14,003 nucleotides of DNA from UBA2136 sp047635695 (GTDB taxonomy: Bacteria; Pseudomonadota; Alphaproteobacteria; UBA2136), in NCBI GenBank assembly GCA_047635695.1, contig JBLILN010000030.1:1-14003 (forward strand). The letters run 5' to 3'. The notes under the pieces are model-generated. The model did no database searches and was not told the DNA's origin. It worked only from the letters and a program-made list of their open reading frames with translations. The position numbers and the translations under genes were made by a program. The stretch's first letter is position 1. Every line of letters begins with the position of its first letter. Positions 1 through 6,741 of the stretch are shown here, in pieces.

Positions 1-915
1 CCCACCTTCCATTACGCGTGTTTGTGTTGCATCAAAAATGCTTGAGTGTGGGTTGTGGTTCATGTCGATAGAAACAAGAGGTTCGTCATTGTAGGCCATA
101 ACACCTTTAAGGAAACCTTCTGATGCTTCTTTAATGGCTTTGTTAATTTCTTCAACCGTTGTCGCGCGTTTCGGCGTAAATGTTAAGTCAACAACACTGA
201 CGTTTGGTGTTGGTACACGAATAGCAAAACCGTCAAGCTTACCTGCAAGTTCTGGCAGTACAAGGCCAACAGCTTTTGCGGCACCTGTTGATGTTGGTAT
301 CATTGAAAGTGCGGCCGCACGTGCACGGCGTAAATCACTATGTGCGACGTCAAGTACGGGTTGGTCACCTGTGTATGCGTGGATAGTGGTCATAAGCCCT
401 TGCTCAATACCTATAAGGTCGTTTAAAACTTTGGCAACAGGAGAAAGACAGTTGGTTGTGCATGAAGCATTAGAAACGATTTTGTCTTCACTTGTGAGTG
501 TTTCGTGGTTAACACCATAAACAATAGTCGCGTCAGCGTCTTTGCCAGGGGCCGATAGAATAACTTTTTTGGCACCCGCTGTAATGTGCATGCCAGCCTT
601 CGCTTTATCTAAAAATAGGCCTGTACATTCAAGAACAATATCAATATCTAAGTCAGCCCAAGGTAGCGCTTCAGGGTTACGTTCTGCAAAAACCTGAATG
701 TCTTTACCGTTCACTGTCATAACATTGCCGTTAAGTGTAACTTCACCTTTAAAAGGGCCATGCACTGAATCATATTTGAATAAGTGCTTGCTTGTTTCCA
801 CAGGGGCAAGGTCGTTAATCGCTACAATTTCGATACCTTCTTTTGAATTTTCAAAGTAAGCACGTAAAACATTACGGCCAATGCGGCCAAAGCCGTTAAT
901 TGCAATTTTTGTCAT
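1..915 (-). CDS. gap: Glyceraldehyde-3-phosphate dehydrogenase, type I (partial, C-terminus missing)
   Basis: This enzyme oxidises and phosphorylates glyceraldehyde-3-phosphate to 1,3-bisphosphoglycerate with NAD+ in the cytosolic glycolytic/gluconeogenic pathway. I translated the minus strand from ATG at 915 and it stays open for 305 codons to the window edge. About 30 residues of the usual 335 or so are missing. Visible features are the N-terminal Rossmann start INGFGRIGRNV, an acidic residue after the second strand (AIND, D35) that suits NAD, the catalytic-site motif SNASCTTNC with C152, the partner H179 (TTIHAYTGD), and PTSTGAAKAVGLVLPEL. The GDQPVLDVAHSDLRRARAAA stretch is of the form usual in alphaproteobacteria. 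A good Shine-Dalgarno (AAAGGAC) lies about 7 bases before the ATG. It follows tkt by 32 bases, so the two are probably co-transcribed. Confidence 0.97.
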   Translation of the reverse strand, partial: MTKIAINGFGRIGRNVLRAYFENSKEGIEIVAINDLAPVETSKHLFKYDSVHGPFKGEVTLNGNVMTVNGKDIQVFAERNPEALPWADLDIDIVLECTGLFLDKAKAGMHITAGAKKVILSAPGKDADATIVYGVNHETLTSEDKIVSNASCTTNCLSPVAKVLNDLIGIEQGLMTTIHAYTGDQPVLDVAHSDLRRARAAALSMIPTSTGAAKAVGLVLPELAGKLDGFAIRVPTPNVSVVDLTFTPKRATTVEEINKAIKEASEGFLKGVMAYNDEPLVSIDMNHNPHSSIFDATQTRVMEGG

Positions 916-947
916 ATTATTGTCCTTTATTTTAATTTACGAGTGGG

Positions 948-2963
948 TTACGCAGATTTTTTGTTCTGCAATTTTTTTTTAATAGTGTTGGCTGCATTTT
1001 CTGCCGTGATGCCAAAATGCTTATAAAGTTCTTCTGCTGGTGCGCTGGCACCAAATACATTTTGCCCATTGTTGTTCATGCCAATAAATTGACCATGAGC
1101 GCCTAAATATTTATGCCATCCAAGGTCGCAAGCTGCTTCAATGGCGAGGCGTGTTGTCACTTCGCAAGGCATAACACTTAAACGGTATTCTGCGCTTTGT
1201 TGGTCGAATAATTCTGTGCAAGGCATGCTAATAACACGTGCGTTAATGCCCTCGGCCTTTAACAGGCCTCTGGCGTCGAGTGCAATTTCAACTTCACTAC
1301 CCGTGGCGAAAATAAGCGCGTCTGTGCTGGTATCGTCTGTGCCCGCTAAAATGTAACCACCTTTAGCGCTTAAGTTTTCTTCGGTATGTTCTGTACGAAC
1401 ACAGCGTAAGCCTTGCCTTGTAAGACTTATAACAGAAGGTGCATTCTTTGTTTCAAGGGCGACTTGCCAACATTCGGCTGTTTCAACTTGATCCGCAGGG
1501 CGGAATGTTAAAACGTTTGGTGTGGCACGTGACGTGGCCAGTTGTTCAACGGGTTGGTGTGTTGGACCATCTTCACCGAGGCCAATACTGTCATGTGTCA
1601 TCACGTAAATAACGCGGATACCCATTAAAGCACTTAAACGAAGTGATGGTTTTAGATAATCAAGAAAACTCATAAACGTGCCACTTGTTGGTATAAAACC
1701 ACCATAAAGGGAAAGGCCATTCATAATAGCAGCCATACCATGTTCACGGACACCATAATGCATATAATTACCTGAAAAATCATGGGCAGTTATAGGTGTC
1801 ATTGCACTTGTTTTAGTGTTCACAGACCCCGTTAAGTCGGCACTGCCACTAATCAGCTCTGGTACATATGCGTGAATGGCTTCAAGTGTATTACCACTTG
1901 CTTTTCTTGTTGCGACTTTTTCAGCCTTTTGAGACGTTTCTTTTTTGAAAGCATTAATAATGTCTTTCAATTTTTCTGAAATGTCTCCATCAAGTCTGCG
2001 GGTGAGTTCTGTTTTTGTAGTTTCGCTTAAAGCATCAAACTTTTCTTGCCACTGTGCATAGTTGCGCTTACCTTTTGCACTTGCATGTGCGTAGGCATCG
2101 TAAACATGGTTTGGAATATCAAACGGCGCATGTTCCCAATCCAGTGTTTTTCTGGTTTGTTCAATTTCAGCTGCATTTAAGGGGCTACCGTGAGCCGATG
2201 ATGTGTCAACTTTGGTTTTGCAACCAAAACCAATATGCGTTTTAAAGGCAATAAATGCAGGTTTCGTAGAATCTTTGGCGGATTGAATGGTTTTACGTAT
2301 AGCGTCCACGTCATGTCCGTCACATGTGAATGTGTCAAAACCATAGGATTTTACACGTGCAATGACATCTGTAGAAGACGTGTCAGAAACTTCACCGTCA
2401 ATGCAAATGTTGTTATCATCAAATAATACAACAAGCTTATTGAGCTTTAAATTCCCTGCAATTTCTAGTGCTTCATGCGAAATACCTTCCATTAAGCAAC
2501 CATCACCAACGCTTACATAAGTGTAGTTGTTAAATAGATTTTTACCATGGCGTTTGGCGCTTAATTGTGTGGCTATGGCCATACCTACAGCATTTGCAAT
2601 GCCTTGTCCCAGTGGCCCTGTTGTGGTTTCAATGCCGTCGGCGTAACCATATTCAGGGTGACCTGCTGTTTTGCTGTGCATTTGACGGAAATTCATAAGT
2701 TCGTCCATAGAGATGTTGTAACCTGTTAGGTGTAATAGGCTATAAAGAAGCATAGAACCATGGCCGTTCGATAAAATAAAACGGTCTCGGTTTGGCCAGT
2801 GAGGTGCGTCGGGGTTAAAATTTAAAAAGTCGCTAAAAAGGACTGTGCCAATTTCCGCCATGCCCATAGGCATACCAGGGTGACCACTATTGGCCTTTGA
2901 AACGGCATCAATAGAAAGAAAACGCACAGCATTAGCCATGTCTTTATAGTTTAGGTTTTGCAT
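948..2963 (-). CDS. tkt: Transketolase
   Basis: Thiamine-diphosphate enzyme that moves two-carbon ketol units between sugar phosphates in the non-oxidative pentose phosphate pathway. At 671 residues it has the normal bacterial length. It shows the substrate/ThDP histidines in GHPGMPMG (H28), SNGHGS (H68) and TAGHPEYG (H102). The ThDP/metal motif GDGCLMEG starts at residue 153 and is followed by the FDDNN stretch. The catalytic glutamate lies in REHGMAA (E407), and the second-domain signature is MTHDSIGLGEDGPTHQP (455-471). The C-terminal domain reads FGASAPAEELYKHFGIT, but the preceding loop (GMNNNGQNV) is about five residues longer than the usual GMxGFGAS form. The start at 2963 has a GGGGAAA-type ribosome site just upstream. 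It is the first gene of a tkt-gap operon and is divergent from the zapA cluster. Confidence 0.97.
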   Translation of the reverse strand: MQNLNYKDMANAVRFLSIDAVSKANSGHPGMPMGMAEIGTVLFSDFLNFNPDAPHWPNRDRFILSNGHGSMLLYSLLHLTGYNISMDELMNFRQMHSKTAGHPEYGYADGIETTTGPLGQGIANAVGMAIATQLSAKRHGKNLFNNYTYVSVGDGCLMEGISHEALEIAGNLKLNKLVVLFDDNNICIDGEVSDTSSTDVIARVKSYGFDTFTCDGHDVDAIRKTIQSAKDSTKPAFIAFKTHIGFGCKTKVDTSSAHGSPLNAAEIEQTRKTLDWEHAPFDIPNHVYDAYAHASAKGKRNYAQWQEKFDALSETTKTELTRRLDGDISEKLKDIINAFKKETSQKAEKVATRKASGNTLEAIHAYVPELISGSADLTGSVNTKTSAMTPITAHDFSGNYMHYGVREHGMAAIMNGLSLYGGFIPTSGTFMSFLDYLKPSLRLSALMGIRVIYVMTHDSIGLGEDGPTHQPVEQLATSRATPNVLTFRPADQVETAECWQVALETKNAPSVISLTRQGLRCVRTEHTEENLSAKGGYILAGTDDTSTDALIFATGSEVEIALDARGLLKAEGINARVISMPCTELFDQQSAEYRLSVMPCEVTTRLAIEAACDLGWHKYLGAHGQFIGMNNNGQNVFGASAPAEELYKHFGITAENAANTIKKKLQNKKSA

Positions 2964-3033
2964 TTATTATTTCCCCAAAATTATTAAGATCAAATGGTAC
3001 ATCTTTTAAAGCTTAAATAGAAGTATTTTATTA

Positions 3034-3062
3034 CTGACAAACTTAAGTTAAAGCGTTAGCAT
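3034..3062 (+). promoter_or_regulatory. Possible sigma-70-type promoter for the zauP-zapA-fau cluster
   Basis: CTGACA (3034-3039) and TAGCAT (3057-3062) are separated by 17 bases, and the first gene starts 48 bases further on. The match is moderate (5 of 6 and 4 of 6 to the consensus boxes). The region is AT-rich, where chance matches are common, so this is a suggestion only. Confidence 0.35.
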
Positions 3063-3071
3063 GTTCTCCTA

Positions 3072-3101
3072 ATTATACGAAATTTAAGAATTAAAAGGTA
3101 A
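3072..3101 (-). promoter_or_regulatory. Possible promoter for tkt-gap
   Basis: On the minus strand a perfect TATAAT (3072-3077) has TTACCT (3096-3101) 18 bases upstream. This would give tkt a leader of roughly 100 bases. The -35 box overlaps the ribosome-binding region of the divergent gene. The -10 box is exact but the -35 match is weak. Confidence 0.3.
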
Positions 3102-3109
3102 CTAACTTC

Positions 3110-3313
3110 ATGGACAGCGCAAAACGTTTAGAACAAGCGGTTGAAAAATTAGAAAGTTTTATGCAGTTAAATGCAGAAATATCTGCGCTTAATGGTAAAG
3201 ACGGCGAAAAAATCTCTAAACTACTAGAAGAAAATAAAAGCCTTAAAAGCAAGCAAGATCAAATAAAAAAACGTCTGGATACACTCATTAAAAAGGCGGA
3301 GACTGAAGGTTAA
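3110..3313 (+). CDS. Small coiled-coil protein, ZauP-like / DUF4164-like, upstream of zapA
   Basis: This 67-residue protein is highly charged, lacks any membrane segment and is almost certainly helical. Hydrophobic residues recur at heptad-like spacing (L7, V11, L14, L20, I24; then I35, L39, L45, I52, L56, L59) around a short break at NGKDGE (residues 28-33). In Caulobacter a coiled-coil protein encoded directly upstream of zapA (ZauP) partners with ZapA to focus the Z-ring. The same position, composition and 1-base gap to zapA support an equivalent role here, but this is inference from context because short coiled coils are easily confused. The ribosome site is AAAAGG about 11 bases before the ATG at 3110. 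Its last codons contain the GAAGG ribosome site of zapA, which suggests translational coupling. Confidence 0.75.
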   Translation: MDSAKRLEQAVEKLESFMQLNAEISALNGKDGEKISKLLEENKSLKSKQDQIKKRLDTLIKKAETEG

Positions 3314-3314
3314 T

Positions 3315-3599
3315 ATGGCGAAACAAGTTGAAATAAAAATTGGTAAAAAGTCTTACCGCTTACAAAGCGAAGAGGGGCAAGAGACCCGTGTAAAAAATGT
3401 TGCAGAACTTTGGGACAGTTATGTTTCAAACCTCATGGTAAGTGCGCCTAAAATGGAGCGTGATCAGCTAATTGTATTAGCGGGCATGATGATGGCGGAC
3501 GATTTTTTAACAGCCCGTCAAACCAAAGAAACGCATCAGCAGTCAACAGAAGCATTCCACAATACACTTGCGGAACGTTTAGAAAAATTGGTGGATTAA
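3315..3599 (+). CDS. zapA: Cell division protein ZapA
   Basis: ZapA binds FtsZ and cross-links and bundles its protofilaments at the division site in the cytoplasm. The 94-residue product has the N-terminal beta-beta-alpha ZapA head (VEIKIGKKSYRL, then EEGQETRVKNVAELWDSYV). A long helix from about residue 48 to the end forms the family's coiled-coil dimer stalk (RDQLIVLAGMMMADDFLTAR and onwards). Length and layout match the short bacterial ZapA family. The start ATG follows the upstream stop by one base and has GAAGG five bases before it. Its position between a small coiled-coil gene and the 5-FCL gene is the conserved proteobacterial arrangement. Confidence 0.9.
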   Translation: MAKQVEIKIGKKSYRLQSEEGQETRVKNVAELWDSYVSNLMVSAPKMERDQLIVLAGMMMADDFLTARQTKETHQQSTEAFHNTLAERLEKLVD

Positions 3600-3600
3600 T

Positions 3601-4185
3601 ATGACCGAAGAACTCTCAGCAGAAAAAATAATGAAACTTGAGCTACGTGAAAGCAAGTTGATTAAGCGCTACAAATTACCAGCAGATGAAATGCGTACTG
3701 TGATGATAAATGTGAGCGAAGACGTGCTTGATATCATTAATCAAAAACGTCGTACACAATGTGTTGCCCTTTATAGCGCTATAAATAAAGAAATTGATAT
3801 GACATTTTTAGCAGAAATGTTGATGTCAAAAGGTATTAAAGTGGCGTTGCCACGTGTCAAAGTAAAAAATGAGCCGCTTACATTTAATACGTGGGACTTA
3901 ACACCACTTCACGACAAAGACGCAGAGGGTATCCCATGTTCTATGGGGGCAGAAATTAGACCTGATGTCTTTATTGTGCCATTGGTAGCCTTTACAAGAG
4001 ATGGTCACCGTCTTGGTTACGGCAGTGGTTATTATGACCGCACATTTGGTGTTATATCACGTGATTATTTATCCATTGGTGTTGGCTATGCTTTCCAAGA
4101 AACGGAAACGTTTAAAACAGAAGCACATGATATTCCTTTGGACATTATTGTGACTGAAAAAGAGATTATTGAAAATATAAAATAG
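3601..4185 (+). CDS. fau: 5-formyltetrahydrofolate cyclo-ligase
   Basis: ATP-dependent enzyme (5,10-methenyltetrahydrofolate synthetase, EC 6.3.3.2) that returns 5-formyl-THF to the active one-carbon pool. It has 194 residues, the usual length. The N-terminal segment is helical and basic. KVALPRVKVKNEPLTF (80-95) matches the central strand region. The family signature GHRLGYGSGYYDR (135-147) forms the nucleotide/phosphate-binding loop, and IGVGYAFQE followed by HDIPLDIIVTE (176-186) gives the standard C-terminus. It begins one base after the zapA stop, so it is probably coupled to zapA. In many proteobacteria the 6S RNA gene sits between zapA and this gene, but here there is no room for it. 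Confidence 0.93.
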   Translation: MTEELSAEKIMKLELRESKLIKRYKLPADEMRTVMINVSEDVLDIINQKRRTQCVALYSAINKEIDMTFLAEMLMSKGIKVALPRVKVKNEPLTFNTWDLTPLHDKDAEGIPCSMGAEIRPDVFIVPLVAFTRDGHRLGYGSGYYDRTFGVISRDYLSIGVGYAFQETETFKTEAHDIPLDIIVTEKEIIENIK

Positions 4186-4221
4186 GGTTTAACCCTTGTA
4201 ATTTATTATATATACCCTACA

Positions 4222-4285
4222 TTAGTAGCAGGAAGTGCCACAAAGGGCATATTTAAAGGATATTTTTCTTATCCTTTGCTCCTAA
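4222..4285 (+). ncRNA. Candidate structured leader (three-way-junction-like) before the YmdB gene
   Basis: The 126 bases between fau and the phosphoesterase gene contain nested complementarity. TTAGTAGCA (4222-4230) can pair with TGCTCCTAA (4277-4285) in 8 of 9 positions. Inside lie a short hairpin TGCC/GGCA (4236-4239 with 4246-4249) and a perfect 8-bp hairpin AAAGGATA/TATCCTTT (4255-4262 with 4270-4277). One T is shared between two stems. A further weak AT-rich stem, TAATTT (4199-4204) with AAATTA (4289-4294), could extend the fold. No poly-T tract follows, so it is not a classical terminator. I do not recognise a known riboswitch or 6S RNA. AT-rich DNA folds easily by chance. Confidence 0.3.
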
Positions 4286-4311
4286 ATAAAATTATAAAAG
4301 TGAGTTATGAA

Positions 4312-5169
4312 ATGACGTTAAAAGTATTGTTTTTAGGTGATGTAGCCGGTAAGCCAGGCCGTGCAGCTGTGGAAAGACATTTACCTGCTTTGCGTAAAAG
4401 TTCAGGCGCTGACTTTGTAGTGGTGAATGCTGAAAATGCGGCAACGTCTAACAAAGGTATTACTTCAGAAATTGCTAAGGAAATTTTTAAGGCAGGCGCT
4501 GACGTTATTACCATGGGTGATCACACTTTTGACCGTAAAGGCACCGAAGACTTGCTTGCCATTAACAGTAAAATTATTATCCCTGCAAATTATATTATGG
4601 ATACACCAGGTAAAGGGTTCCGTATTTACACGTTAGAAAATGGTAAAAAAATTGGCGTTATGAACCTGCTAGGCACTGTATTTATGCCTGGTAAAGTAAA
4701 TTGCCCATTTATTTACTCTAAAAAATTCCAAAAAGAGTATCGCCTTGGGACGGACTATGACGCGCTTATCGTTGACTTTCATGCCGAAGCAACGGGCGAA
4801 AAATGTGTAATGGGTCACCAATGGGACGGTAAGGCTTCTTTAGTTGTAGGTACACATACGCATATTCCTACTTGTGATGCACGTGTACAAACCAGAGGCA
4901 CGGGTTATCAAAGTGACGCTGGTATGTGTGGTGACTATAACTCATCACTAGGCCTTGACCTTGAAAGCACTCTACAACGCCAGTTTGATACAAGGCGCAG
5001 CACATGGAAGCACGAAGCTTCAAGCGGTGAGGGCACTATTTGCGGTACTTATGTAGAACTTGACGATAATGGTCTGTGTCTTGATATTCAAAGCTTTCAA
5101 ATAGGCGGCTGTTTGGCGCAAAAACAAATATATACTGAAAATTCAAAGTCTAAACGTAAGGCTTCTTAA
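4312..5169 (+). CDS. YmdB-family (TIGR00282-type) metallophosphoesterase
   Basis: Members of this family are dinuclear-metal phosphoesterases. Bacillus YmdB hydrolyses 2',3'-cyclic nucleotides and affects RNA turnover and biofilm formation. Counting from ATG 4312 (285 residues), motifs in order are FLGDVAGKPGR (D10), VVNAEN (E41, N42), MGDHTFD (D70, H71), VDFHAEATGEK (H157), VVGTHTHIPT (H182, H184) and DAGMCGDYNS. Family members normally have GNH where this protein has GDH, so a metal-ligand asparagine is replaced by aspartate. A longer frame opens at TTG 4276. I prefer the ATG because homology begins at residue 3 and the TTG lies in a hairpin arm. The ribosome site is weak. The last 20 or so residues are a polar, lysine-rich tail beyond the family core. 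Confidence 0.88.
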   Translation: MTLKVLFLGDVAGKPGRAAVERHLPALRKSSGADFVVVNAENAATSNKGITSEIAKEIFKAGADVITMGDHTFDRKGTEDLLAINSKIIIPANYIMDTPGKGFRIYTLENGKKIGVMNLLGTVFMPGKVNCPFIYSKKFQKEYRLGTDYDALIVDFHAEATGEKCVMGHQWDGKASLVVGTHTHIPTCDARVQTRGTGYQSDAGMCGDYNSSLGLDLESTLQRQFDTRRSTWKHEASSGEGTICGTYVELDDNGLCLDIQSFQIGGCLAQKQIYTENSKSKRKAS

Positions 5170-5177
5170 ACTTTTAA

Positions 5178-5206
5178 TTGACAGTCACAAGGGGGTAAGC
5201 TACTTT
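5178..5206 (+). promoter_or_regulatory. Probable promoter for the first histidine phosphatase gene
   Basis: A perfect TTGACA (5178-5183) lies 17 bases before TACTTT (5201-5206) in the 112-base gap after the phosphoesterase gene. The transcript would have a leader of about 70 bases. TGGAGC just upstream of ATG 5282 serves as the ribosome site. Confidence 0.45.
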
Positions 5207-5281
5207 TACTTTTAGTACATACATACCCTTTTCTTATACAAATCCTTTTACTTCTTAAGATTTTCTTTCTGGAGCATTATT

Positions 5282-5908
5282 ATGCAAAATATAGATAGAT
5301 TTATTTTCGTTCGCCATGGCGAAACCGACTGGAATGCTATGGGTAAAATGCAATTCCATTCTGATATTCCTTTAAACACAAAAGGGGAAGAACAAGCTAA
5401 ACAAGCTGCTGTTATTTTAGGTGATCAAAATGGTGAAACTTTCCATATTGTTCACAGCCACTTAATGCGCGCCGCTTATACTGCTTCTATTATTATCAAT
5501 GAACTGATGCAGGCTAAAGACACGCAGACAAAAATTGTTAAAGGCATTTTACCGTTTATTGGTTTAGCGGAACGCTACGGTGGCACACTTGATGGCGTTT
5601 TTCGTGATGACTTTACTGTGATGGCAAATAAATCGTCACTTGAAGGGGCGGATATTTGGGATAATATACACTTGTTATGCCCCCATGCTGAAAGTTCCCC
5701 TAACTTGGTTAAACGCCTTAAATGTGCTTTGACACAAGGCCATAAGTTAGCAATGCAATCAGAGTCTACATTGTTAGTTTTCGGGCATTTTGGTGCAATG
5801 AGTACACTTGCGCGCCTTGAAATGAAATTGGCATTTTATCCTGAAAACGCAACGCCATATTTATTTGAAAATACAAAAAATGGTTGGGTTATCAAAACAT
5901 TATCGTAA
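5282..5908 (+). CDS. Histidine phosphatase superfamily protein (phosphoglycerate-mutase-like), copy 1
   Basis: This 208-residue cytosolic protein of branch 1 of the histidine phosphatase superfamily uses a phosphohistidine intermediate. The catalytic set is present: RHGET (R11, H12), an arginine in LMRAAYTA (R63), the acid in LAERYGG (E97) and the second histidine in FGHFGAM (H169). The usual SxPLxRA motif is altered to HSHLMRA. The substrate cannot be told; relatives include phosphoglycerate mutases, alpha-ribazole phosphatase and sugar-phosphate phosphatases. It lacks the long insertions of true dPGM, so a small-molecule phosphatase is more likely. It aligns end to end with the next gene (shared DRFIFVRHG, QFHxDxPLN and WDNxHLxCP), showing a tandem duplication with later divergence. 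It has its own promoter-like site and terminator. Confidence 0.88.
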   Translation: MQNIDRFIFVRHGETDWNAMGKMQFHSDIPLNTKGEEQAKQAAVILGDQNGETFHIVHSHLMRAAYTASIIINELMQAKDTQTKIVKGILPFIGLAERYGGTLDGVFRDDFTVMANKSSLEGADIWDNIHLLCPHAESSPNLVKRLKCALTQGHKLAMQSESTLLVFGHFGAMSTLARLEMKLAFYPENATPYLFENTKNGWVIKTLS

Positions 5909-5913
5909 AGCAT

Positions 5914-5949
5914 AAGCCTCTTTCACAATTGTGAGAAGGGGCTTTTTTT
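5914..5949 (+). terminator. Rho-independent terminator after histidine phosphatase copy 1
   Basis: AAGCCTCTTTCAC (5914-5926) pairs with GTGAGAAGGGGCTT (5931-5944) through 4 bp, a one-base G bulge and 9 bp (one T-G pair). The loop is AATT, and a run of seven T residues follows. It begins six bases after the stop codon. Its right arm contains the GTG at 5931 that opens the downstream frame, which argues against that GTG as a real start. Confidence 0.85.
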
Positions 5950-5990
5950 GTTATTATAAAATTTCAACAGTAAAGAAAGAGAGTTTAGAT

Positions 5991-6608
5991 ATGGATAATG
6001 TCGATAGATTTATATTTGTGCGCCACGGACAAACAGACCTGAATGCGCAGTATGTTTTACAGTTTCATATTGACGAACCTCTTAATCAAAAAGGGCGCGA
6101 GCAAGCCAGGCAAGCCGCCAGTTTACTTAATAAATTTAAAGGGACTTGTTTATTTATTTCCAGCCCTCTAAAGCGCGCAGCATCGACAGCGCAAATTATG
6201 CAAGATAGTTGGCTGGAGCATTTAGGTGAAACCGCCCCCCATAAACCTATCGCAAACGAAGACTTAAAGGAACGTTTTGGCGGGTCCTTAGAAGGTATAA
6301 ACCACAGTAAACTTAAAGAGCTTAAAGCAAAGCATATTCCAGAAGGTTTAGAACCTTGGGATAATTTACATCTTATCTGCCCTAAAGTTGAAACTTCAGA
6401 GTCGGTTGTTAAACGCATGAAAAAAGCTATTTTAAACGGCCACGCACGCGCCCAAAAACAATCATCAACGCTTGTTATTATTGGACACTCTAGTGCCTTT
6501 GCCGCGTTTACACGTAATGAACTTGGTTTTGAATGTATTACAAAAAATGCCATGCCATATATGGTTGAAAAGATTAATGGAAAATGGCAAGCACAGCCAT
6601 TTTCATAA
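5991..6608 (+). CDS. Histidine phosphatase superfamily protein (phosphoglycerate-mutase-like), copy 2
   Basis: This is a 205-residue paralogue of the preceding gene, with the complete branch-1 histidine phosphatase site: RHGQT (R11, H12), the canonical SSPLKRAASTA (R62), LKERFGG (E94) and IGHSSAF (H166). Q14 replaces the more common E after RHG, which is frequent in the family. I start it at ATG 5991, not the GTG at 5931, because the latter lies inside the previous terminator and homology to copy 1 begins exactly at this methionine. An AAAGAAAGAGAG tract serves as a purine-rich ribosome site. Regions of shared sequence include EQARQAA (EQAKQAA in copy 1), WDNLHLICP and the C-terminal PYMVE. 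The substrate is unknown. Its more canonical active site suggests that copy 1 is the diverged partner. Confidence 0.88.
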   Translation: MDNVDRFIFVRHGQTDLNAQYVLQFHIDEPLNQKGREQARQAASLLNKFKGTCLFISSPLKRAASTAQIMQDSWLEHLGETAPHKPIANEDLKERFGGSLEGINHSKLKELKAKHIPEGLEPWDNLHLICPKVETSESVVKRMKKAILNGHARAQKQSSTLVIIGHSSAFAAFTRNELGFECITKNAMPYMVEKINGKWQAQPFS

Positions 6609-6704
6609 GCCTAAAAATTATAATATAATTCTACCTTATATATAAAATGACTTACTTGTCAGGTTTTTGCCTTTTTACATTAATACGCATACTTATAAAT
6701 ATAC

Positions 6705-6720
6705 TGTAACGGGTGTTACA
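6705..6720. promoter_or_regulatory. Perfect palindrome, operator-like
   Basis: TGTAACGGGTGTTACA is a perfect 6-bp inverted repeat with a 4-base centre. It is followed at once by TATAAT (6721-6726) and lies 21 bases before the ATG of the exported metalloprotease gene. The surrounding 133-base gap is otherwise AT-rich, with several weak -10-like hexamers (TATAAA 6694-6699, TATACT 6700-6705), so the palindrome would overlap a promoter start region. The size and symmetry suit a dimeric regulator, but I cannot name one. It could also form a small RNA hairpin. Confidence 0.4.
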
Positions 6721-6741
6721 TATAATTTAAGAGGATAGTTT

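Noticed and set aside
134..520. A 128-codon plus-strand frame
   Set aside because: It is antisense to the conserved GAPDH reading frame, including the catalytic Cys motif, and has no ribosome site or recognisable product.
3043..3060. TTAA-rich stretch as a CtrA-type (TTAA-N7-TTAA) site
   Set aside because: The spacing does not fit; no second TTAA sits seven bases away.
4276..4311. TTG 4276 as the start of the YmdB-type gene
   Set aside because: It lies in a hairpin arm, the added residues have no family match, and ATG 4312 fits the conserved N-terminus.
6086..6553. A 155-codon minus-strand frame
   Set aside because: It lies wholly antisense to histidine phosphatase copy 2, which has a complete catalytic motif set.
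6616..6630. AATTAT-AAT-ATAATT inverted repeat after histidine phosphatase copy 2 as a terminator
   Set aside because: The stem is only A-T pairs with no T tract, so it is probably chance in AT-rich DNA.
6662..6676. AGG-TTTTTG-CCT followed by T residues as a terminator
   Set aside because: A three-base-pair stem is too short to be convincing.
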